From an uncultured Altererythrobacter sp. (GTDB lineage Bacteria; Pseudomonadota; Alphaproteobacteria; Sphingomonadales; Sphingomonadaceae): a DNA stretch of 8,151 nt. The stretch spans positions 1 to 8,151 of the forward strand of contig CAMPGP010000089.1 of NCBI GenBank assembly GCA_946885545.1, written 5' to 3'. The position numbers and the translations under genes were made by a program. Shown one piece after another: positions 1 to 7,100 of the stretch; the first letter of the stretch is position 1, and every line of letters starts with the position of its first letter. The notes beneath the pieces are model-generated. The model was given only the letters and a program-made list of their open reading frames with translations, was not told where the DNA came from and made no database searches.

Positions 1-372
1 GCGCGTCGCTTGTTCCTCGGTGCCACCATTCCAATTCGTCACCACGAGTAGTCCGGTCGCAATCGTCAGCGCCATGCTTGCGGCAAAAGGCATCAACCAA
101 GCAGGGCGTCGATCATGCTGGGACTCGATTCCCATCGCCTCTAGCCGCATCCTGACGATCTCTGGTTCCTCAGCCAGTTCGCCGAGATCGGCCCACCGGT
201 CCATATAGCGGGCGAAAGTGACGTCGTTGTCACTCTCGGCGGACCGCCATTCGCAAAAGTGCTCCCAGTCGTCGCTCGAACAATCTTCCGCGCGCAATCG
301 GGCAACCCATTCCGCCGCGCGGTCTTCGGGCGTAGGCCCGGCCGTCTTGGCCAAAGGATCAGAACTGGGCAT
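1..372 (-). CDS. FecR-family anti-sigma factor / signal transducer, N-terminal part (runs off the left edge)
   Basis: FecR proteins sit in the inner membrane, hold an ECF sigma factor through a cytoplasmic N-terminal domain, and receive a signal from a TonB receptor in the periplasm. The ATG at 372-370 opens a frame that stays open for 124 codons to the window edge. Residues about 14-65 look like the FecR N-terminal domain (DUF4880): an EWVARL helix, then FCEW, then FARYMDRW, with the usual spaced tryptophans (W22, W36, W42, W60). A hydrophobic stretch at about 91-112 (AWLMPFAASMALTIATGLLV) fits the single membrane segment. The periplasmic FecR domain would follow outside the window. The start lies inside the sigma gene (14-base overlap), and the ribosome site is weak, so translational coupling to the sigma factor is likely. 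The frame, domain pattern and neighbour all agree; only the C-terminal part is unseen. Confidence 0.88.
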   Translation of the reverse strand, partial: MPSSDPLAKTAGPTPEDRAAEWVARLRAEDCSSDDWEHFCEWRSAESDNDVTFARYMDRWADLGELAEEPEIVRMRLEAMGIESQHDRRPAWLMPFAASMALTIATGLLVVTNWNGGTEEQATR

Positions 373-880
373 CGGATTTGTCCATTCGCGCGAACACGTG
401 TTTTATCGCAGACATCATGTGCTTTTCGACCGAGCTGGGCGAAACGCCGAGACGCCGTGCGATTTCCCTATACTTAAAACCTTCGAACCGGTGCAGCACG
501 AACACTGCGCGCGTGCGCGGGGGAAGCTCTTCCAACGCCGCCCGCAGCACGGCGATCGCCTGCTTCCCCTGTAGGACGCGCTCGGGCGAGATTTCCTCAA
601 CGCGATTTTCATTTTCGAACGCAAGCTGGCTTGACGCCTTGATCCGCGTCGACATTCGACGTGAGCGGTCGCGGATCAAATTCGCGGCCACTTGAAAAAC
701 GTAGGCATGCGGATTCTCTAGCTCGGCCTGCTTCCCCAGTATGAAAATCCGGTAGAAAACTTCCTGCACGAGGTCGTCCAGATCCGCGTCGGAGCCAAGC
801 CGACGTGCAAAGAAGGCGAGCAGCGGTTTCCGATACGCTCGGTAAAATTCATCCGCATTAGTGAGGGTGGCCCCCAACAT
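359..880 (-). CDS. FecI-like ECF RNA polymerase sigma factor
   Basis: A group-4 (ECF) sigma factor that would direct RNA polymerase to a few promoters once released by the FecR protein encoded just downstream. With the ATG at 880 it has 173 residues, the usual FecI size. Region 2 spans about 11-76 (DLDDLVQEVFYRIF, then VFQVAANLIRDRSRR). Region 4 spans about 112-162: LPPRTRAVFVLHRFEG, then the helix-turn-helix YREIARRLGVSPSSVEKHM. A loose linker at about 80-105 separates them, as in ECF proteins. The frame could extend to a TTG at 934 (191 residues) or a GTG at 901. I prefer the ATG because AGG lies nine bases upstream, the TTG directly follows an in-frame TAA and has no ribosome site, and region 2 still begins about ten residues in. 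FecI proteins usually serve iron-siderophore or other TonB uptake systems; the target here is not visible. Confidence 0.9.
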   Translation of the reverse strand: MLGATLTNADEFYRAYRKPLLAFFARRLGSDADLDDLVQEVFYRIFILGKQAELENPHAYVFQVAANLIRDRSRRMSTRIKASSQLAFENENRVEEISPERVLQGKQAIAVLRAALEELPPRTRAVFVLHRFEGFKYREIARRLGVSPSSVEKHMMSAIKHVFARMDKSDAQF

Positions 881-973
881 CTCTTGACGCCTGATGTTCA
901 CGCGTTGCCCCAGCTGTCGCAGTCGGTCCTTCAATTACAAGAAATTGGACCAGTCCGCTCAAACATTCTCCGA

Positions 974-1002
974 AGTATCGTGCGCATTATCGCGAAGGTC
1001 AA
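974..1002 (-). promoter_or_regulatory. Candidate promoter of the sigma/FecR pair
   Basis: Reading on the minus strand, TTGACC (997-1002, 5 of 6 to the -35 consensus) is followed after exactly 17 bases by GATACT (974-979, 4 of 6 to the -10 consensus). This would start a transcript near 967, upstream of the sigma start at 880. It suggests the sigma/FecR unit is transcribed independently of the MFS gene, which ends at 1046. This is a motif match by eye only. Confidence 0.4.
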
Positions 1003-1045
1003 TATTCTGACCAGGTGCCACACCGCGAGTCGATCGCGCCGATCA

Positions 1046-2302
1046 CTAGCGGCGCGTTAGCCGCGACAGCAGAATCGCGGCGAGAGTGGCCAGGGTCGCT
1101 AGCAGGAGAAACAGCGCCTGGAAGCCGAAGGCAGGCACGAGTGCGATGGCGAACCAGGGCATGATCAGCGACGGCACCGTGTTGGTCAGGTTGAACAAGC
1201 CGAGATCGCGGCCGCGGGTCTCCGGCCGCATGAGTACGCGCAGGGTCTGACTGGAGTGCAGGGACAGGAACACCGTGCTCGCGAGCCCGAATACGATATA
1301 GCCGAAGATCGCCCATTGAAGCGTCGGTGCGAGTGCCATCAGGAGCAGGCCCGACGCGACCGTGGCCGCGCTTGCGCTGAGCGGCACGATAGGGCGGGCC
1401 GTGCGATCGGACCAGCGCCCGGTGAGCAGCGCCAGCGGTACCCCCACGCACAGCACGATCGAGAACAGGGTGGCGGCGTCGTTGTCGCTATAGGCGGGCT
1501 CGATGCTGCGGAACCACAGGAGCAGGAAGGCGAACAGCACCGCTTCGGCGAGTTGCACCAGGAGGCGCGCGAGCCACATCCGGGCGATCGCCTCGCGCTC
1601 GGCGGGGCTCGCTTCCGGACGCGCGTCGGCGTCGCGTTCGCGCCGTTCCATCAGGTGCGGCATCGCGCGCGGGGCGCCGAAGATGAGTACGGGAAGCACC
1701 ATCGCTGCGACCATCGCCGCCACCAGCCCCAGCCGCGCATCGGCCGAAGCCAGGTCGGGTACGGTCACGACCGCCCCCGAGACGGCGCCGAGCGCGGGAG
1801 CGAAGGCGAGCAGTCCGCCGAGGAATCCTTTCTGCCGGTCGGGCACGCAGTCGCCCGCCCAGGCCGCGAGTGGCGCCAGCATCATGTTCAGCGCCGCTTG
1901 CCATAGGACGATGAGGCCGATCAGCATCGGCACGCTGGTCGCGGTCCGGACGGAAACGAGCAACGCGCACGACAGCACGAGCCCGAGTGCGATCCACGGC
2001 CGCCGCCGCCCGGTGATGTCGCTCAGCCAGCCGAAGGCGATATTGCCCAGGCTCGCCGCGATCGCGCCCGCGAAGGCGGTGTAGGCGAGGATCGACACCG
2101 CGTCGTCCCCCGCCAAGGTCGTGACCCTGACGGGCAGCAGGATGGTGAGGAAGGGAACGTAGGCGACCGCGCCCCCGGCGACGGCGAGCGCGTAGAGGTA
2201 GAGGAAGCGTGCGGACTGGCGCGCGGCGGCCGATGCGTCGGGGGCGGTCACGGGGATCCCCGTGTCTCGTTCCTCACTTGCGATCCTCCCCACCGCGATC
2301 AT
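1046..2302 (-). CDS. MFS transporter, probable sugar (SLC45/GPH-like) porter
   Basis: A 418-residue inner-membrane protein with about twelve hydrophobic segments in two halves, split by a charged loop at about 211-240 (ERRERDADARPEASPAERE). The MFS motif A lies after the second segment at about 86-104 (GNIAFGWLSDITGRRRPWI), and a degenerate copy, GRWSDRTARP, lies at 295-304 in the second half. The GRRRPWI ending resembles sucrose/glycoside porters of the SLC45 and GPH groups, so a sugar or glycoside proton symporter is the best guess; the substrate is not shown by the sequence. About 30 polar residues precede the first helix. The ATG at 2302 has GGCGGG five bases upstream. It lies 102 bases after the halogenase on the same strand, and I find neither a good promoter nor a LacI-type operator in that gap, so co-transcription is likely. 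Confidence 0.88.
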   Translation of the reverse strand: MIAVGRIASEERDTGIPVTAPDASAAARQSARFLYLYALAVAGGAVAYVPFLTILLPVRVTTLAGDDAVSILAYTAFAGAIAASLGNIAFGWLSDITGRRRPWIALGLVLSCALLVSVRTATSVPMLIGLIVLWQAALNMMLAPLAAWAGDCVPDRQKGFLGGLLAFAPALGAVSGAVVTVPDLASADARLGLVAAMVAAMVLPVLIFGAPRAMPHLMERRERDADARPEASPAEREAIARMWLARLLVQLAEAVLFAFLLLWFRSIEPAYSDNDAATLFSIVLCVGVPLALLTGRWSDRTARPIVPLSASAATVASGLLLMALAPTLQWAIFGYIVFGLASTVFLSLHSSQTLRVLMRPETRGRDLGLFNLTNTVPSLIMPWFAIALVPAFGFQALFLLLATLATLAAILLSRLTRR

Positions 2303-2404
2303 TCATGCCCGCCAGTTCGATACCGTTTTCGGGTCCCGGTCAACGGCGCGCAATCGAATTCGCGCCAAGACCTTCCCATGAGCGCTCCGCCGCGATGGGT
2401 CCGG

Positions 2405-3934
2405 TCAGGCCGTCGTGACGGCCGGCATGCGCTCGGGCGCAGGGCAGTATTTCTTCAGATAGTCGCCGTGTGACGGCATCGTGCCGACCAGATAGCGGAT
2501 CGACTTCTCCATCTCGGCGAGTTCGACCTGCAGCTTGTCGAGCGGGAGCGCGTCGGCCATGACGTTGTGGCCGCCCATAGTTATCCCCTGGCCCATCATC
2601 ACCGCGGTCCAGCTGGTTTCGTTGAACAGCTCGTCTTCCTCGCGGAAGATCTGCCCGGTCGCGCGGAACAGTTCGATCTTCTCGGTGAGCGTGTCGGGCA
2701 CCGCCATCGTGCGGCAGTGGTTCCAGAACGGCGAATCGTCGCGCGTCGTCGCGCTGTAGTGCAGCACCAGGAAATCGCGGATGCGCGCGTATTCAATGCC
2801 GGTGAGCCGGTTGTAGGCGTCTTCCTGGACCTGCGTCACACCATCGAGAGAGAGCACCGAAACCAGCTTGTTGATGCCGGTGTTGATCAGGTGGATCGAG
2901 GTCGATTCGAGCGGCTCCATGAAGCCCGAGGCGAGCCCCAGCGCGACCACGTTGCGGTTCCAGAACTTCTTGCGCCGCCCGGTGGTGAAGCGCAGGAAAT
3001 TGGGATCTGCGGTAGGCTTGCCCGCGAGGTTGCCGACGAGGATGTCGTGCGCCTCGTCGTCGCCCATGAATTCGCTGCAATAGACATGGCCGTTGCCGTT
3101 GCGGTGCTGCAGCGAAACCTGCCATTGCCAGCCTGCCGAATGCGCGATCGAGCGGGTGAAGGGGGCGGGCTCGCTGCCATCGTCGCGATTGCACGGGAGC
3201 GCCACCGCACGGTCGCACGGCAGCCAGCGGGTCCAGTCTTCGTAGCCGGTGCCGAGCGCCTGCTCGATCAGCAGGCCGCGAAAGCCAGAGCAGTCGACGA
3301 ACAGGTCGCCGGCGATCTCGCTGCCATCGTCGAGCGTGACCGAGGCGACGAAGCCGTTGTGCCCGTGGAGCGCGACGTCGGCGACGCGGCCCTCTCGGCG
3401 GACGACCCCGCGCTTCTCGGCATAGCCGCGCAAGAATGCGGCATAGCGGCCTGCATCGAGATGGTAGGCGTAGTTGAGCGGCGGCAAGTCGTCGCGCGCA
3501 TAGTCCTGATGGCGAGCGAACTTGCCGAAGTGCGCCGCCAGCGTCTCGAGATTGAAGACCTGGATCGGCCGCTTGTCGCCCATTTCGCGCATGCGGTGCC
3601 AGATGTGGTGGAACGAGACGCCCTCGATCTCGTAGCCGTAGCCGCCGAACGGGTGGATGTAGCGGTCGCCCAGCTTGCCCCAGTTCGAGAACTGGATGCC
3701 GAGCTTGAAGCTGCCCTGCACCGCGGAGAGCATTTCGGCCTCGTCGATGCCGAGGAGCTTGTTGAAGTTCACGAACGGCGGGATCGTCGCCTCGCCCACC
3801 CCGACGGTGCCGATGGCCTCGGATTCGACCAGCACGATCTCGACCTCGCGACCCGCCTTGAGGCGCGAGAGCACCGCAGCGGCCATCCAGCCGGCGGTGC
3901 CTCCACCGACGATCACGATTGTCTCGATTGCCAT
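2405..3934 (-). CDS. Flavin-dependent tryptophan-halogenase-family protein
   Basis: A 509-residue protein of the FAD-dependent tryptophan halogenase family, whose studied members use FADH2, oxygen and halide to chlorinate or brominate electron-rich aromatics in the cytoplasm. The FAD dinucleotide motif GGGTAG is at 10-15, followed by the family hallmark VGVGEATIP at 44-52. The conserved lysine is K77 (in GSFKLGIQF) and the conserved glutamate is E343 (in EPLESTSI), so the two residues essential in PrnA and RebH are present. The diagnostic WxWxIP element appears altered as WQWQVS at 269-274. The frame extends upstream to 4012, but I start at the ATG at 3934 because GAGGAG lies just upstream and the FAD strand begins immediately (MAIETIVIVGGG). 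It is divergent from the TonB receptor and probably co-transcribed with the MFS gene. The family call is firm; substrate and even halogenating activity are unknown. Confidence 0.93.
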   Translation of the reverse strand: MAIETIVIVGGGTAGWMAAAVLSRLKAGREVEIVLVESEAIGTVGVGEATIPPFVNFNKLLGIDEAEMLSAVQGSFKLGIQFSNWGKLGDRYIHPFGGYGYEIEGVSFHHIWHRMREMGDKRPIQVFNLETLAAHFGKFARHQDYARDDLPPLNYAYHLDAGRYAAFLRGYAEKRGVVRREGRVADVALHGHNGFVASVTLDDGSEIAGDLFVDCSGFRGLLIEQALGTGYEDWTRWLPCDRAVALPCNRDDGSEPAPFTRSIAHSAGWQWQVSLQHRNGNGHVYCSEFMGDDEAHDILVGNLAGKPTADPNFLRFTTGRRKKFWNRNVVALGLASGFMEPLESTSIHLINTGINKLVSVLSLDGVTQVQEDAYNRLTGIEYARIRDFLVLHYSATTRDDSPFWNHCRTMAVPDTLTEKIELFRATGQIFREEDELFNETSWTAVMMGQGITMGGHNVMADALPLDKLQVELAEMEKSIRYLVGTMPSHGDYLKKYCPAPERMPAVTTA

Positions 3935-3940
3935 TCCCGG

Positions 3941-3946
3941 CTCCTC
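3941..3946 (-). promoter_or_regulatory. Ribosome binding site fixing the halogenase start
   Basis: GAGGAG on the minus strand lies six bases before the ATG at 3934. It supports that start over the longer frame reaching back to 4012, whose extra 26 residues look like untranslated leader. Confidence 0.7.
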
Positions 3947-4014
3947 GTCCCTGCCACGCTTCGCGCCTTGTCCGGCGCTTTTCCTAAAAAGGGCTGTAGC
4001 CCGACATAGCAAAA

Positions 4015-4030
4015 TTGTGAACGTTCATTT
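4015..4030. promoter_or_regulatory. Candidate LacI-family operator 1 (halogenase side)
   Basis: TTGTGAACGTTCATTT contains the perfect 10-base palindrome TGAACGTTCA (4018-4027) centred on CG, the classic shape of LacI-family sites. The outer three base pairs are not symmetric. On the minus strand it includes TTCACA, a possible -35 element for the halogenase, though the -10 that would go with it (TACAGC, 17 bases on) is weak. Confidence 0.55.
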
Positions 4031-4035
4031 TTTTC

Positions 4036-4051
4036 TTGAGAACGCTCACAA
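4036..4051. promoter_or_regulatory. Candidate LacI-family operator 2 (receptor side)
   Basis: TTGAGAACGCTCACAA is an imperfect palindrome (6 of 8 base pairs symmetric) centred on CG at 4043-4044, close to the general LacI/cre-type pattern TGnnAnCGnnnnCA. Its first 13 bases match operator 1 at 11 positions, in the same orientation, 21 bases further on. It covers the -35 box of the receptor promoter, a position suited to repression. Confidence 0.6.
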
Positions 4052-4064
4052 CGCGACGTATGAC
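4036..4064 (+). promoter_or_regulatory. Candidate promoter of the TonB receptor gene
   Basis: TTGAGA (4036-4041, 5 of 6 to consensus), a 17-base spacer and TATGAC (4059-4064, 4 of 6) predict a start near 4071 and a leader of about 46 bases. The -35 box lies inside operator 2, so a LacI-type protein bound there would block polymerase. Assigned by eye. Confidence 0.5.
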
Positions 4065-4078
4065 GAGTTCGTGAAAGA

Positions 4079-4093
4079 GCGGGGAAGCCCCGC
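4079..4093 (+). other. Hairpin in the receptor mRNA leader
   Basis: GCGGGG (4079-4084) and CCCCGC (4088-4093) are perfect inverted arms around the loop AAG. The hairpin falls between the predicted transcript start and the ribosome site at 4106. It has no T run after it, so it is not a terminator; it may protect the mRNA or tune translation. Confidence 0.45.
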
Positions 4094-4105
4094 CGATACG
4101 CATAT

Positions 4106-4112
4106 GGGAGGG
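4106..4112 (+). promoter_or_regulatory. Ribosome binding site selecting the TTG start of the receptor
   Basis: GGGAGGG ends four bases before the TTG at 4117. A nearby ATG at 4103 is out of frame and overlaps this site, so the TTG is the best start. Confidence 0.75.
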
Positions 4113-4116
4113 TAAC

Positions 4117-7100
4117 TTGTCGGGCTTCAGCCAGATTTCCGCGAATCGTATCGACGTGCGCCGCGTCGCGCTCGGAACCGTATCGGGCCTCGCGCTCTGC
4201 CTCGGGCTGGGTGCGCCCGCGCTTGCGCAGGATGCCGATGAAGGCATCGAGAGCGAAACGCCGGGCGGCACCCCCGAAGCGGTCGAGGACGATGAGAACG
4301 TCATCGTCGTGTCCGGCTTCCGCGCCTCGCTCGAATCGGCGCAGAACATCAAGCGCGATGCCGACACCTTCGTCGATGTCATCACCGCCGAGGATATCGG
4401 CGCTCTGCCCGACCGCTCGGTGGCCGAAGCGCTGCAGCGCGTCCCCGGCGTCAACATCTCGCGCTTCGAACAACGCGACGATCCCGACCGCTTTTCGGTC
4501 GAGGGCTCGGGCGTCATCATCCGCGGCCTCACTTTCGTGCGTTCCGAGCTCAACGGCCGCGACATCTTCTCCGCGAACGGCGGGCGTGCGCTCAGCTTCA
4601 ACGACATATCTCCGGAGCTGCTCGGCCGGGTCGAGGTGTTCAAGAACCAGACCGCGGACATGATCGAGGGCGGGATCTCGGGCTCGGTCAATCTCGTCAC
4701 CCGCAAGCCGCTCGACAATCCCGGCTTCAAGCTCGCGGGTACGGTCGAGGCCAACTACGGCGATCTCGCCAAGGAATGGTCGCCGGGCTTCTCGGTCCTG
4801 GCCTCGAACACGTTCGAGACGGGCGCGGGCATGTTCGGGGTTCAGTTCGGCTATGCCCAGCAGGAACTGGTGACGCGGACCGACGCATCGCAAGTCACCG
4901 ATCCCTGCTACCGTGCCGACACGCTCGATGCGCCGTGTATCCGGGTTACCGCGCCCGGCGCCAATTTCAACGAGACGAACTATCCGCCGGCAGGCAGCGT
5001 GATCGTGCCCAAGGGCGCGGGCGTGCGTACCACCGACCTGACGCGCGATCGCCGCGCCTTCTCGGGCATCGCGCAGTGGGAAAGCAACGACGGCAGCGCG
5101 AAGGTCACGCTCGAATACCTGCGGGCCGAGACCGAAGCGACACTGAACGAATTCGCCGTGCTGGCGCAGGTGAACGACGACCTGCTGTTCCCGTTGGTCG
5201 CGCCGGGCACCACGCCGACCTTCGCGAACGGCCAGTTCCAGACGATCACCCTGACGCAGAATTCGCCCAACAACGTCAGGGGCATCCCCACCGAGATGCT
5301 GCGCTTCCAGCGCGAAGACGATGCCATGACCGAGGATTTCTCGGCCGACATCCAGCTCAACCCGAGCGACAGACTGTCGTTCAATTTCGAGGTTCAGCAC
5401 ATCCGTTCCGACCGGAACGAGGACGGCTTCATCGCCGCCATGCAGACCTTCACCGACATCTTCATCGACAATTCGGGCAAGACCCCGCAGGTCCAGTTCC
5501 TGCAGCCGCAGACCGATACATCGCCGGGTGCGTACTTCACCAATCCCGACCTTTCGTACTACTGGTTCAACATCGACAACCAGGTGCGCAACGAGGGCAC
5601 GCTCGACAGCTTCCGGATGGACGCCGAGTACGACGTGGGCGAAGGCTTCTTCAAGCGCGCCCGCTTCGGCGCGCGCTGGGCCTATCGCAACCGCGTGACG
5701 CGCAACACCAACTTCTCCAACTGGAGCAATTTGGGCGCCGCGTGGACCGGGCGGAACGGCAACTGGAACGGCGACGATCCGCAGGCCTTCGGGCCCGGCG
5801 GCGCCTATGTCGCGGACTTCCCCGACTACGCCAACATCTACAACCCGTTCGACGACGATTTCCAGCGCGGGAATGCGCCCATCCCGATGGGTGAAGGAGC
5901 GGCATTCTTCTTCGGCGGCGACGATCTGGTCGACGAATATCTGAGCGGTCTGACCGAAGACCAGATCAGCGAGATTCGCGCCTTCACCCTCACCCCCGAA
6001 GGCCGCCCGCTGATCTACAACCGCGCGGGGCTGGTGCCCGGCACGCCGTATCTGCCCGGCGAGATCTCCGATGTGGACGAGGATTCGTTCGGTGCATACG
6101 CACGGATCGACTTCGGCACCGACGACCTGTTCGGCAATGGGTGGGTGCTCGAAGGCAACATCGGCCTGCGCTATGTTGAGACCGAAGTCGGCACGATCGG
6201 CTCGATCGACTATCCGACCCCGCTGTTCTTCGACAATCCCGACGACCCCGCCAATACCGGCGACAACGACGGGATCGTGTCCGTAGCGGACGTACTTGCG
6301 AAGTGCGCGAATACCCAGCCGGGCCAAGACGTGGCCGGCTATTGCAGTCTGTCGCCCGGTCGGCTCGCCGAGTTCGCTTCTATCTTCACCGGCGAGCGCG
6401 TTCAGGACAACACCGACCTCAAATACGAGCACTGGCTGCCCAGCTTCAACGTCAAGCTCGATGTGGGCGGCGGGCTGCTGTTCCGGGCCGCGGTATCGAA
6501 GGGCATCTCGCGCCCCGACCTTGCGGCGTACCGCAGCGGCGGCGGGATCGGCGACAACACCAACAACCTGCGCGCCGAAGGCACGCTGGAGACCGGACCG
6601 CTGTTCCAGATCTTCACCGGCAACCGCTTCCTGATGCCGGTCGCCGCGTGGAACTACGACTTGTCGGCCGAATGGTACTTCGACGACGTCGGTTCGCTCA
6701 CGGCGTCGGTGTTCATGAAGGAGATCGAAGATAACGTGAACCAGGGCGCCGAAGTGCGCACGTTCACCAGCCCGAGCGGGGCTACGACCGACGTGATCGT
6801 CAACGGGCCCTACAATACCGACAAGGGCAGGCTGAAAGGCATCGAGCTCGCCTACCAGCAGACTTACGACTTCCTGCCTGGCCTTTTGAGCGGGCTCGGG
6901 ACCCAGATGAGCTACACTTACGTCGATGCGGGGGCATTCAACAATCCGACGTTGGGTGCGGCGCAGAGCCCGTTCGCCGAGGGACTTCCGCTGGCGGGCG
7001 TTTCGAAGCATACGGTCAATGCCGTGGCGTTCTACGAATATGGCCCGTTCTCTGCGCGAGCGGCCTACAATTGGCGCTCGGAGTTCCTGCAGACCCCGCG

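Noticed and set aside
881..934. TTG start at 934 for the sigma factor
   Set aside because: It directly follows an in-frame TAA, has no ribosome site, and adds 18 residues beyond the usual FecI length. It cannot be fully excluded; a GTG at 901 is a further alternative.
1256..1906. A 216-codon plus-strand open frame inside the MFS gene
   Set aside because: Low-complexity, rich in R, E, H and G with no domain; antisense to a clear twelve-helix transporter.
2345..2366. Inverted repeat GGCGCG / CGCGCC between the halogenase and MFS genes
   Set aside because: Six-base arms with a ten-base loop and no T run; made only of G and C and readily expected by chance in this sequence. Not a supported terminator or operator.
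2303..2404. Possible separate promoter for the MFS gene (TTGACC about 15 bases before TATCGA on the minus strand)
   Set aside because: The spacer is short and the -10 matches at only three of six positions; co-transcription with the halogenase is simpler.
2567..4009. A 480-codon open frame on the plus strand antisense to the halogenase
   Set aside because: Same GC-driven shadow effect; the halogenase motifs on the minus strand are unambiguous and this frame would also run through the divergent promoter region.
3935..4012. A longer N-terminus for the halogenase, starting at 4012
   Set aside because: The extra 26 residues are not like the family, the start has no clear ribosome site, and GAGGAG precedes the ATG at 3934 where the FAD-binding strand begins.
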